Source of the DNA: an uncultured Subdoligranulum sp.
Lineage (GTDB): Bacteria; Bacillota; Clostridia; Oscillospirales; Ruminococcaceae
Reading direction: 5' to 3'
DNA: 64,000 nucleotides
Assembly (NCBI GenBank): GCA_945830575.1
Contig: CALZZE010000002.1
Location: 103,219 to 167,218 of the forward strand
Positions within the stretch are counted from its first letter, which is position 1. Every line of letters begins with the position of its first letter. Position numbers and translations under genes: made by a program. Below the pieces are notes generated by a model that worked only from the letters and a program-made list of their open reading frames with translations, did no database searches and was not told the DNA's origin. Shown piece by piece: positions 25,424 to 33,875 of the stretch.

Positions 25424-26831
25424 CGCAGTGTTGCACCTCCCGATACAGTTCCCGATATTGCTCCATCATCCGCTCATGGCGGTAATAACGGTCCACCCGC
25501 TGCCGGCCGATTTTCCCCATCTGCTCCCGCAGGGCACGGCTTTTGCACAGCTGTTCCATGGCGTCGGCCAGCCCCTCCCGGTACATGGGCGGCACGCACA
25601 GCCCGCAGACGCCCAGCTCGTCCCCCGGCTCGCCCTCCAGCAGGGCGCGGCAGCAGCCCACATCGGTGGTGACGCAGGGGCGGCAGGCCGCCAGCGATTC
25701 CAGCACCGACAAGGGCTGTCCCTCCGAGATGGAGGTGAGCAGCGTAAAGTCCAGCTTTTCAAAATACCGCACAATGTCCACCCGCCCGGGGAACAGGATG
25801 CAGTCGGTCAGCCCCAGCTGGCGCACCAGCGCCCTGCATTCCCGGTCGTACTGGGCGTCGTCCACGCCGCCCAGAATGTGCAGCCGCACATCCTGCCGCC
25901 GGGCGCGCAGTTCATAGAAAGCGTAGATCATGGTCTTGATGTCCTTGATGGGAGCCATGCGCACCACCGCGCCGATGTCCACCATCCCATCCTCCGGCTT
26001 TAAGGGCACCGCCGCCATGCGCTCAAAATCGATGCCGTTGGCGATGACCCGGCAGCGCTCCGGCGGGCAGCCCAGTTCCATTTGCGTACGCATGGCGCTG
26101 GCGAACAGGCTGGTGATGCCCTGCGCTCGGCTGTAAATAATTTCCGACAGCATGTAGAAAAATCGGATCCACCGGTCTTTGAAGGCGGGCTGCACCCATT
26201 TGGCGCGGATGATCTCCTCCTCCCGCTCCCGGGTGTAGATGCCGTGCTCGGTGAGCAGCAGCGGTGCATGGTGCTTCCATGCCCCCAGCGCGGCCAGCAG
26301 TCCGCCGTAGCCGGTGCAGATGGCGTGGTAGCAGTCCGCCTGCGGCACCGGCGTGGTGAGCAGGTACAGCACCGGCAGCAGCATGCTGCGCACCGTGTGG
26401 AAGGTGTCCGCAAAGGCGGCGTAGGGGTGCTCCTCCAGACACAGCGCGGTGAGGGTCTGCAAAAACTCCTCGCTGCGCAGGGTGGCCATGGGGTCGGCCC
26501 GGCGGTTCTGGTACAGATCAAACAGCAGGTTCCATTCCGGGCGGCTGCAGCGGATGAGTTCCCGCAGCGCCTGCCGCTCCGCTTCGGTGAGGGCAGGTTC
26601 GCCCGGGCCGGCCTCCTTCAGCCGCAGCGCGTCATCCAGAAACACCTCCTGCGCGCCGGTGACGTTGGGGGGCAGATCGTAGACGAACCCGCCCCGGTCG
26701 GCGGCGTGGGCGCCGATGACCCACAGGCAGAATTCCTGCTCCGGCATTTTTTGGATATACTCGTGCATCCAGGTGGACACGCCGCCATGGACATAGGGGT
26801 AAGACCCCTCCAAAATCAGACAAATCTTCAT
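25404..26831 (-). CDS. pelF: PelF-like GT4 glycosyltransferase
   Basis: 475 aa cytosolic glycosyltransferase, the Pel polymerase. The N-terminus reads MKICLILEGSYPYVHGGVSTWMHE; LLLTEHGIYTREREEEI and the acceptor-side region follow. The GT-B donor motif is VIANGIDFERM, VVRMAPIKDIKTMI and SISEGQPLSVLESLAACRP with the EX7E pair (about 384-392). In Pseudomonas PelF uses UDP-GalNAc/GlcNAc; substrate here is inferred. Starts 1 nt after the upstream stop. Confidence 0.92.
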   Translation of the reverse strand: MKICLILEGSYPYVHGGVSTWMHEYIQKMPEQEFCLWVIGAHAADRGGFVYDLPPNVTGAQEVFLDDALRLKEAGPGEPALTEAERQALRELIRCSRPEWNLLFDLYQNRRADPMATLRSEEFLQTLTALCLEEHPYAAFADTFHTVRSMLLPVLYLLTTPVPQADCYHAICTGYGGLLAALGAWKHHAPLLLTEHGIYTREREEEIIRAKWVQPAFKDRWIRFFYMLSEIIYSRAQGITSLFASAMRTQMELGCPPERCRVIANGIDFERMAAVPLKPEDGMVDIGAVVRMAPIKDIKTMIYAFYELRARRQDVRLHILGGVDDAQYDRECRALVRQLGLTDCILFPGRVDIVRYFEKLDFTLLTSISEGQPLSVLESLAACRPCVTTDVGCCRALLEGEPGDELGVCGLCVPPMYREGLADAMEQLCKSRALREQMGKIGRQRVDRYYRHERMMEQYRELYREVQHCDGGCRV

Positions 26832-26832
26832 G

Positions 26833-28668
26833 TCAATCGTTTTCCAGTGTGATGGTCACGGCGGGCTGCTCCGCCCGCAAAAGATACAGCGTGCCGGTGA
26901 GGGGAATCAGCTCTCCGCCCTGCACCTCCGCCGGGCGTCCTTCGTTGAGGCGCACCAGCAGGCTGGCCTCATCCACAAAATGGCCCAGCCGCAGCGTAAC
27001 GGCGTCGTTTTCAGTTTCAGCGCTCACCGTCAGCTGGCTGAACCGCTGCACCGCGCCGGACAGCTCCGACCCGGTGAGCCGCCGGATGCAGGGCGCGGCG
27101 GTGTACAGCCAGTCCATATACCCGGTCAGGCGGCGTTTCAGCTCCTCCCAGCCCAGCGCCGCGCCCCGGTCCTCGTCCAGCAGGTCGTCGGGGTGCATGA
27201 AGTGGTTGCTGACAAAGTGCATGTTCAGTTCGGACAGCGCCGTCATCTTCATGTAGTCGTCCAGTACCGCGCCGGAGGTGAACCGCGGCTGCTCCACGAT
27301 GCCGTCCTCCGCCACGCCGAACTCCTGCCAGTAGGCCAGCCCGTCCACGAAATAGGTGCTGGCGATGGTGCGGATGCCGGGGAACTGCTGCCCCAGCAGC
27401 CGCCGTCCCTCCGCCGACAGCACGTTGGAGGGCGGCACGTAGACGCTGTGTTCCCCCTCGGGGAACTGACCGCCCACGAACGCCGTCAGTTCTTTCATGG
27501 CGGCGGCCATGGCGGCCTCGTCGGGCCAGGTGTTGTAGGGCAGTTCGCCGCGGTAGTCGGTGGTTCCGGTGCACAGTGGCTGGTGGTTGTAGCCGTGATA
27601 GCCGATCTCGCCCCCCGCCCGCAGCAGCATGTTGCCGAAATACTGGAACCGGCTCACATCCAGCTGTGGCTCCGGCTCGCTGAGGGTATCGTCGCCGTAG
27701 TTTTCAATGACCGCGCCGGTATAGGCAAAGCCGTAGCGCTCGGCCAGCGCCAGCATATCCGGCCACCAGATGTTGGTGTAAAATTCCGACACGGTGGTGC
27801 CGTAATCCCGCCGCAGATACACCCCGTCGCCGCCGGGCACCGGGGAGGGGAAATCGTCCAGATAGAAGGTCGCCCCGTCCAGCACCGGCCAGACGCACAC
27901 CGGCTCCAGCAGGCTGTAGGCGGCGGCGTAAAAACCGCGGGTGGATTTCTCGCAGAAGCCCAGATTCACCACCACGAAGGTGCCTTCACCGCAGGCGGTG
28001 CGCCACACCAGCGGGGTGGCGCGGTCGCTGTCGGTGACGGCGAACACCTCCGCCCGGTCGGACAGCTCCACCGTCCATGCGGAGTCAAACCCGTCGGTGA
28101 CGGCGTAGGTCTTGCCGCCGCCGATCATGAAATCCCCGCTGGGACGCACGGTATCCACCCGGGAATACCCGTAATCGGAGGACAGAATGCCCAGCTTTTG
28201 TTCCAGCAGCATGGAGCAGGTGGTTTTTTGCAGCGCCGAGGCAAACAGCGCCCTGCCGCCCTGCTCCACCCAGTCCGCCAGCGCCAGCACGTTCTCCCCC
28301 AGCACCGACAAATCGGACAGCGTCACCACCACGGTGTGGTAGCCCTCCAGCGCGGGCAGCGGCTCTTCGGCCAGGTCCACCTGCGCATAGCCCACCTTCA
28401 TGTCGGTGAGAATTTGGGGAAACTGTCCCGCCGCGTCCAGCGAGGCCTCGTCCTGCGAGTTGCACACCAGCAGACAGGTGGCGGGCAGTTCCTCCATCAC
28501 CTGTGCGGCGGTCAGGGTGGTTTCCCGGGTCAGATAACTGCGGCCCGGCCGTTCCAGCCGGGTGCGGATGCCGCTGCGCTCGGCAAACAGCATCGCCGCC
28601 ATGAGCAGGAACACCGCCCACACGCCCAGCAGTCCCTTGCAGCGCAGCCGCTGCCACCGCGCCCTCAT
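26833..28668 (-). CDS. DUF2194 / PelA deacetylase-like protein
   Basis: 611 aa. One N-terminal membrane helix (LLGVWAVFLLMAAMLFA). An alpha/beta domain (about 50-250), then a carbohydrate-esterase-like domain with FYLDDFPSPVPGGDG (about 268, DD pair) and EIGYHGYNHQPL (His-x3-His, about 355), plus YVPPSNVLSAEG. The Gram-positive Pel deacetylase (PelA-DA) occupies the same place in the gene order. It lacks the separate hydrolase domain of Pseudomonas PelA. It overlaps the PelE-like gene by ATGA. Confidence 0.82.
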   Translation of the reverse strand: MRARWQRLRCKGLLGVWAVFLLMAAMLFAERSGIRTRLERPGRSYLTRETTLTAAQVMEELPATCLLVCNSQDEASLDAAGQFPQILTDMKVGYAQVDLAEEPLPALEGYHTVVVTLSDLSVLGENVLALADWVEQGGRALFASALQKTTCSMLLEQKLGILSSDYGYSRVDTVRPSGDFMIGGGKTYAVTDGFDSAWTVELSDRAEVFAVTDSDRATPLVWRTACGEGTFVVVNLGFCEKSTRGFYAAAYSLLEPVCVWPVLDGATFYLDDFPSPVPGGDGVYLRRDYGTTVSEFYTNIWWPDMLALAERYGFAYTGAVIENYGDDTLSEPEPQLDVSRFQYFGNMLLRAGGEIGYHGYNHQPLCTGTTDYRGELPYNTWPDEAAMAAAMKELTAFVGGQFPEGEHSVYVPPSNVLSAEGRRLLGQQFPGIRTIASTYFVDGLAYWQEFGVAEDGIVEQPRFTSGAVLDDYMKMTALSELNMHFVSNHFMHPDDLLDEDRGAALGWEELKRRLTGYMDWLYTAAPCIRRLTGSELSGAVQRFSQLTVSAETENDAVTLRLGHFVDEASLLVRLNEGRPAEVQGGELIPLTGTLYLLRAEQPAVTITLEND

Positions 28669-29552
28669 CCTGCCGCCTCCTGCTGCCAGAAGGCCAGCGT
28701 GCGGCGGGCCTCGCCGTCAAACCAGACCCCCGCCGCCTGTGCCTGCCGCAGCACCCGGCGCACACCGGCGCCGTCATGGCAGCGGGCGGCCAGCTCCAGC
28801 CGCAGCAGCCACACCTGCTGTTCGGTGGGCCAGCGGCGCAAAAGGTCGTGCAGTTGCTCCTCCGCCTGCTCGAACTCCTCCAGCAGCAACAGCTGCCCGG
28901 TGAGCAGCAGACCGTTTTCCAGCGTGGGGGCCTGCTGCTGGCGCATGGCCAGCAGCGTGACATACTGGCGGCGCTGGATGTCCCGGATGCGCCGGGGCGC
29001 CATGGCCTTGTCCAGATACTCCCCCAGCGCCCGCAGGTATTCCTCCAGCCGCCGGGGGTCTTCCCGCCAGCGCTTTTCCGCCCGCTGCAGCTGCAGGTCA
29101 TAGTCCTTGTTCAGCTCCGACATGGCGGTGGTGGCGTAATGCACCACCTCCACGTCCTCGTTGCGGCTGGCCCGGCGCAGCAGGTCAAGATACCGCTCCG
29201 GCCGGTCGTTGAGCAGGTGCAAAAGCTGGCTGCGGCGGGTGGGGCCGTCGTCCAGCAGCAGCACATCCTCCAGCGGGGCCGCGCCCTCCTCGCGGGCAGG
29301 CGCCGCAAAGCCCCGGTAAATTTCCTCGTTGAAGCGCAGTTTTTCCACTCCCACCGGGGCAGTGTTCTCCCCTGCCGTCATCAGCTGAAAGTGGGAAAAC
29401 AGCACGCAGACCACGCCCCACAGCGGCACGAACACCACCAGCGGCAGCAGCTCCATGCGCACCTTGAGCGCACCGGATGCAATGCCGAAAAACACCAGCG
29501 CACACACCGCCAGATGCACCGGCAGCAGCGCCAGACCCAACATCATATACAT
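28665..29552 (-). CDS. pelE: PelE-like membrane protein
   Basis: 295 aa. Start at 29552 has GAAGGAG upstream. Two N-terminal hydrophobic helices (MYMMLGLALLPVHLAVCALVF and LPLVVFVPLWGVVCVLF) are followed by a soluble helical region (about 100-295) with tetratricopeptide-like repeats. The layout is that of PelE, which bridges PelD to the synthase complex. It overlaps pelD by 10 nt. Assignment rests on topology and gene order more than on sequence motifs. Confidence 0.75.
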   Translation of the reverse strand: MYMMLGLALLPVHLAVCALVFFGIASGALKVRMELLPLVVFVPLWGVVCVLFSHFQLMTAGENTAPVGVEKLRFNEEIYRGFAAPAREEGAAPLEDVLLLDDGPTRRSQLLHLLNDRPERYLDLLRRASRNEDVEVVHYATTAMSELNKDYDLQLQRAEKRWREDPRRLEEYLRALGEYLDKAMAPRRIRDIQRRQYVTLLAMRQQQAPTLENGLLLTGQLLLLEEFEQAEEQLHDLLRRWPTEQQVWLLRLELAARCHDGAGVRRVLRQAQAAGVWFDGEARRTLAFWQQEAAG

Positions 29553-31603
29553 GGCAGCTCCTTCATTCTCTGTGCCTTCAGCCCGGCCGCCGCCAGCCGC
29601 CGCACCACAAAGGGCAGCGTTTCCGGCGTGGCCTGCGTCAGCAGCAGCCACACGCAGCCGTCCTCCAACAGACCCGCCGCGTCATTTTCCCGGATGCGTC
29701 CCGCCAGTAGCCTGTCCAGCTCCGCGGGGGTGCGCCGGGTGCGTTCCAGCCGCAAAAGCTGGTGGCAGGCCACGTGGGCCTGCTCCATTTCCCGGGCAAC
29801 GGCGGCTTCTCTGCGGAAATCCTCCGCCCGCAGCAGGCGGCAGGTGCCCGGCACGCACTGCTCGTTCTGCCGCATGCGCTGGATTTGCAGGCACCGCAGC
29901 AGCGCGGAGCGGATCAGCCCGCACAGCACCCGGAACAGGTTCTGATAATACAGCGTCATCTGCTCGTAGTCCGCCCGGCGCACCTCCAGCAGCAGCACGG
30001 GGCCGTCCTGCTCCCATACGGCGGCCAGAAAGCTGGGCAGACCCGGCAGAAATTCCGTGTTTACCCACACCTCGCCCCGCTGCAAAGCGGGCAGGGCGGG
30101 GGTCAGCGTTTCCATGCGCAGCGACTGCTCCGCCTCCGCCGCGATGGGCCGGGAGGCCGCCTCCAGCCGAGCGAAGTCCTTGTTGGCCCCCACCGAGTAG
30201 ATGGCGATGCTTTGGTTTTCCATCAGTTCCTCCAGCACCTTCACGGCCTTGAAAAAGACCTCCTTGGGCTGGGCCACGTCCAATTCCTGCGTGGCGCGGA
30301 AAATTTTGCCGAAGCTGTCCCGGCTGGACACGATCTGCCGCCGCAGCTCCTGATTGCGGCGCACCGTCTCCTGATACAGCTGGCGCAGCACGCCGATTTT
30401 TTTGCGCAGACGGCGGTTTTCCTGTTCCTCAAAGGCCAGCATGTCCCGGCTTTTGTCCCGCACGTAGCCGCACACCGCGCCGGCGGTGAAGCAGCCGATG
30501 AAGGCCACCCAGTTGGCCGGCTCGTAGAACAGCGTCAGCCAGCCCACGTCCTGCCGGGCGTAGGCGGCGATGAGGCAGAGGCTTTCCAGCCCGGCGGCGG
30601 CGATGCCCCACTGCATGCCGTAGATGGTGCCCAGCAGCACGATGTACAGCAGGCGGAAATCAATGAGCTTGAATTGCATCTGCACGCCGGAGGCCGCTGT
30701 GAGCAGCTCCGCCGCCAGGCATCCCAGCAGCAGCTCCGTCAGCCGCACCACCAGCGGATGCCGCCGCATCCAGCCCCGCACGCCGCCGGCGGGGCCGCGC
30801 TGCTGCGTTTCCAGCCAGCGGGCTTTCTGGGCGGGCAGGTCGTCAAGGATGCTGTACCGGGGCGACCAGCGCAGTTCCCGCCGCAGCGTCTGCCCCGCGG
30901 GGGGCAGCACGCCCGCCTCCTCCCCGGAAAATTCCGGCGCGGGAGCATCCGGCCACAGCGCCTGCACCCGTTCGGCCAGCGTGCCCATGGTCAGGCCGAA
31001 GCAGTCCGGCACCGTCAGCGGCTCGGGATACAGCTGCCAGTTTTCAAACAGACGGTAGAGCAGCTCCGCCAGATCCTCCACCGCCAGAAAGCAGACCGGG
31101 ATCTCCGGGCTGCCGGGCCACAAAAAGGACTGCCCCGCCTGCTGTGCCGCAAAGGCGGCGCCCAGCAGGTCGCCCTCCGCCGCCGCGTCCGCCAGCCATG
31201 GCACCGTCACCTGCACAAGTTGCGCCGCCGTGTCCCGGCAGAGGGCCGCTTCGGTGTCGGCCAGCAGGCCGTCCCGGTACAGCGGCGGCGCGCTCAGCAC
31301 TACCATGCGGGTGTCGGCGGCGCAGCCCTGCAGCAGCACCCGCAGTTTTTCCAGCGCGCCCAGACTGCCCGCGCCGGGGGTCAGCGAATCCCCGAACCAC
31401 ACCACCCGGTCAAAGGCGTCGTTTTGCAGCAGTTCCCGCAGCCCCTCCGCCTCCTGCCCGGGCAGCGACAGCAGGCCCGCCCCGCGGCTGCTGCGCAGCC
31501 GCGGGGCGCCCAGCACCACCACATGGCAGTCCGGGAAGGCGTGCTTCACAAATTCCGCTGTTATGTACCGGGTATTGCCCGCCAACAGCACCTCCATGCG
31601 CAT
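29543..31603 (-). CDS. pelD: PelD-like c-di-GMP receptor with N-terminal epimerase-like domain
   Basis: 686 aa. Residues 1-265: NAD-dependent epimerase (SDR)-like fold starting MEVLLAGNTRYIT, with a degenerate nucleotide loop and VCFLAVEDLAELLYRL. Residues about 285-390: four membrane helices. About 430-560: GAF-like domain (ELMENQSIAIYSVG). C-terminal degenerate GGDEF domain: the I-site RxxD is REND at 638-641, exactly five residues before EDGCV, which replaces GGDEF. This is the PelD pattern: binds c-di-GMP, does not make it. The ATG at 31597 has better spacing to AAGGGAG than that at 31603. Confidence 0.85.
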   Translation of the reverse strand: MRMEVLLAGNTRYITAEFVKHAFPDCHVVVLGAPRLRSSRGAGLLSLPGQEAEGLRELLQNDAFDRVVWFGDSLTPGAGSLGALEKLRVLLQGCAADTRMVVLSAPPLYRDGLLADTEAALCRDTAAQLVQVTVPWLADAAAEGDLLGAAFAAQQAGQSFLWPGSPEIPVCFLAVEDLAELLYRLFENWQLYPEPLTVPDCFGLTMGTLAERVQALWPDAPAPEFSGEEAGVLPPAGQTLRRELRWSPRYSILDDLPAQKARWLETQQRGPAGGVRGWMRRHPLVVRLTELLLGCLAAELLTAASGVQMQFKLIDFRLLYIVLLGTIYGMQWGIAAAGLESLCLIAAYARQDVGWLTLFYEPANWVAFIGCFTAGAVCGYVRDKSRDMLAFEEQENRRLRKKIGVLRQLYQETVRRNQELRRQIVSSRDSFGKIFRATQELDVAQPKEVFFKAVKVLEELMENQSIAIYSVGANKDFARLEAASRPIAAEAEQSLRMETLTPALPALQRGEVWVNTEFLPGLPSFLAAVWEQDGPVLLLEVRRADYEQMTLYYQNLFRVLCGLIRSALLRCLQIQRMRQNEQCVPGTCRLLRAEDFRREAAVAREMEQAHVACHQLLRLERTRRTPAELDRLLAGRIRENDAAGLLEDGCVWLLLTQATPETLPFVVRRLAAAGLKAQRMKELPCI

Positions 31604-31632
31604 TTGCTCCCTTCAATTACTTGTGTGGTGGT

Positions 31633-31638
31633 AGTATA
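31633..31638 (-). promoter_or_regulatory. Possible -10 element of the Pel operon
   Basis: TATACT on the minus strand, 30 nt before the first ATG of pelD. The -35 region falls into the T-run of the preceding terminator and is poor, so an activator or another start is possible. Confidence 0.35.
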
Positions 31639-31652
31639 CGCCGCTCCGCACG

Positions 31653-31721
31653 CAAAAAACGGCGGAACCTGTTGTCCCGCCAAAAAAGCACAAAAAAAAT
31701 CCCGCAGGAGGCTCCTGCGGG
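31653..31721 (-). terminator. Tandem terminators after rny
   Basis: Minus strand: CCCGCAGGA / TCCTGCGGG (31701-31721) followed by about eight Ts, then GGCGGG...CCGCC (31661-31681) followed by GTTTTTT. They isolate the Pel operon from rny. Confidence 0.9.
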
Positions 31722-31731
31722 AAAAGGGTTG

Positions 31732-33288
31732 TTATTTCGCGTATTCGGTGGCGCGGCTCTCGCGGATGACGCTGACCTTGATCTGGCCGGGGTAATCCAG
31801 CTCGTCCTCGATTTTTTTGGCCACGCTGCGCGCCAGCAGAATGACCTGATCGTCGCCGATCTTGTCGGGCTGCACCAGAATACGCACCTCGCGGCCGGCC
31901 TGCACGGCGTAGCTGCTCTCCACGCCCTCAAAGCCGTTGCACAGAGCCTCCAGCGTTTCCAGACGCTTGATATAGCTCTCCATGTTTTCGCGGCGCGCAC
32001 CGGGGCGAGCGGCACTGATGGCGTCCGCCGCCATAATGATGAAGGCCAGCGTGGTTTTCGGCTCCACATCGCCGTGGTGGGCCTCGATGGCGTGGATGAC
32101 CGCCGGGTTCTCCCGGTACTTCTTGCAGATGTCCACGCCGATCTGCACGTGGCTGCCCTCGATCTCATGGTCCAGCGCCTTGCCGATGTCATGCAGCAGA
32201 CCGGCGCGGCGGGCCTGCTGTACGTTGACGCCCAGCTCGCCCGCCATCAGACCGGCCAGCCATGCCACCTCCATGGAGTGGCTCAGCACGTTCTGGCCGT
32301 AGCTGGTGCGGTATTTCAGCCGTCCGATGAACTTGACCAGATCAGGATGCAGGCTGTGGATGCCCAGATCCATGACCGCTTTTTCGCCTTCCCGCTTCAT
32401 TTGCAGCTCCAGCTCGCGGCGGCACTTGTCCACCGTTTCCTCGATGCGGGCGGGATGGATGCGGCCGTCGGCAATCAGGCGTTCCAGCGCCATGCGGGCC
32501 ACCTCGCGGCGGGTCTGGTCAAAGCTGGACAGCGTGATGGCCTCGGGGGTATCGTCAATGATGAGGTCGCAGCCGGTGGCAGTCTCCAGCGCCCGGATGT
32601 TGCGGCCCTCGCGGCCGATGATGCGGCCCTTCATTTCATCGCTGGGCAGCGGCACCACGCTGACGGTGGATTCGCCGGTGGTGTCGGCGGCACAGCGGGC
32701 GATGGCCTGGCCGATGAGTTCCCGGGCGATGTTGTCGCACTCGTCCTTCATGTTGGCCTGATAGGCGGAAATCTTCATTGCCTTCTCGTGGGTCAGCGAG
32801 TCATCCACCTGCTTGAGCAGCACGGCGCGGGCGTCCTCCTGGCTCATGGCGGCGATGGTCTCCAGCTTTTCGGTCTGGCGCAGCTTCATCTGCTCCAGTT
32901 CGTCCAGTCGGGCGTCCACCAGCTCGGTGCGCTTTTTCAGGTCCTCCTCCTTGCGCTCCATGGCGGCGGTGCGCTTGTCCAGCGCCTCCTCCTTCTGGTC
33001 CATGCGGCGCTCCTGACGGCTGACCTCCGCCCGGCGGTCCTTGATCTCCTTGTCGGCGTCCGCCTTCAGCTTGAAGGCTTCGTCCTTGGCCTCAATGATG
33101 GTTTCCTTGCGTTTCTGTTCTGCGGCTTTGATGGCGTCGTTGACAATGCGCTTGGCTTCCTCCTCGGCGCTGCCGATCTTGGCTTCGGCAGTGCGCTTGC
33201 GGCTCTCGCCGCCCAGATAAAAGCAAACCGCCCCGCTGACAGCGGCGGCAACGATCACCAGCACCACACATAACAATATGGGCATCAT
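31732..33288 (-). CDS. rny: Ribonuclease Y
   Basis: 518 aa endoribonuclease starting mRNA decay in Gram-positives. Start at 33288 (ATGATG, GAGGAG 11 nt upstream) gives the standard length. N-terminal membrane anchor (LLCVVLVIVAAAVSGAVCFYLGG), long coiled coil (about 35-200), KH domain with GRIIGREGRNIRALE (about 222), and HD domain with the catalytic LLHDIGKALDHE (about 363). A 220-nt leader with a terminator-like hairpin precedes it. Confidence 0.96.
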   Translation of the reverse strand: MMPILLCVVLVIVAAAVSGAVCFYLGGESRKRTAEAKIGSAEEEAKRIVNDAIKAAEQKRKETIIEAKDEAFKLKADADKEIKDRRAEVSRQERRMDQKEEALDKRTAAMERKEEDLKKRTELVDARLDELEQMKLRQTEKLETIAAMSQEDARAVLLKQVDDSLTHEKAMKISAYQANMKDECDNIARELIGQAIARCAADTTGESTVSVVPLPSDEMKGRIIGREGRNIRALETATGCDLIIDDTPEAITLSSFDQTRREVARMALERLIADGRIHPARIEETVDKCRRELELQMKREGEKAVMDLGIHSLHPDLVKFIGRLKYRTSYGQNVLSHSMEVAWLAGLMAGELGVNVQQARRAGLLHDIGKALDHEIEGSHVQIGVDICKKYRENPAVIHAIEAHHGDVEPKTTLAFIIMAADAISAARPGARRENMESYIKRLETLEALCNGFEGVESSYAVQAGREVRILVQPDKIGDDQVILLARSVAKKIEDELDYPGQIKVSVIRESRATEYAK

Positions 33289-33460
33289 GGTCGGTTTCAC
33301 TCCTCGTCGTAAAAATTCATCATAGAACGAGGGATGCCGCGCAGCGGAACGCTTTTTCTCGGATATACCAATGTCTTTTTCAAAAATGGGCGCAATACGC
33401 CCCTTCGCAGTCAAAAAGAACACAGAAACGGCAAAAGCACTGCCGTATAACTCTATCTCA

Positions 33461-33499
33461 AAAAAGCGGTGCGGCCGGGAAGGCCCCGCGCCCGGCACC
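33461..33499 (-). promoter_or_regulatory. Terminator-like hairpin in the rny leader
   Basis: Minus strand GGTGC...GCACC closes an inner GC-rich stem (GGGGCC/GGCC type) and is followed by GCTTTTTTG. It starts about 12 nt after the predicted transcription start and about 170 nt before the rny start codon, so it could attenuate rny. Confidence 0.5.
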
Positions 33500-33517
33500 C
33501 TTTGTATCTTATTATCA

Positions 33518-33546
33518 ATTGTATCTGCATTTGGGCAAATTGTCAA
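33518..33546 (-). promoter_or_regulatory. Sigma-A promoter of rny
   Basis: Minus strand TTGACA (33541-33546), 17 nt, TACAAT (33518-33523): near-perfect consensus. Confidence 0.88.
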
Positions 33547-33579
33547 GAAATTGTTACAGGTTTTTGAAAATAGTTCCTC

Positions 33580-33608
33580 TTGACTTTCCCCGCCAAACGT
33601 ACTACAAT
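33580..33608 (+). promoter_or_regulatory. Sigma-A promoter of thrS
   Basis: TTGACT (33580-33585), 17 nt, TACAAT (33603-33608); transcription start near 33615. Confidence 0.88.
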
Positions 33609-33614
33609 GAATCC

Positions 33615-33857
33615 AACTTCATCCTGTTGAAAACGCTGAGGCGGACAACGGATGCGGGTCCCCTGCCCCAGAGAGGCCGCGGTTGGTGCAAGCGGCCGGC
33701 AGTGCCCGCGCCCTACCACCGCCGAGTGCGGGGGCGAACCTCCGCCGGGCCGCGTCCCGTTATCAACGCATCGAGTGGCGCACTGCGCAATTCGGGTGGA
33801 ACCGTGGAGCTTGCAAACGCTTCATCCCGTGTACGTTCGGGATGGAGCGTTTTTTTC
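33615..33857 (+). promoter_or_regulatory. T-box riboswitch of thrS
   Basis: The leader contains the stem I AGAGAG bulge (33670-33675), the T-box TGGAACC (33797-33803) preceded by GGG, and an intrinsic terminator (stem ACGCTTCATCCCG / CGGGATGGAGCGT, 33816-33850, then seven Ts). Two ACC triplets on the 3' side of stem I (33715-33720) fit a threonine specifier. Uncharged tRNA(Thr) would favour the antiterminator and allow thrS expression. Confidence 0.9.
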
Positions 33858-33875
33858 GTGAAAGGAGAACGGAAC

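Noticed and set aside
30800..31603. Active sugar epimerase encoded by the PelD N-terminus
   Set aside because: The GxxGxxG loop and a clear YxxxK catalytic pair are not visible, so only an epimerase-like fold is claimed.
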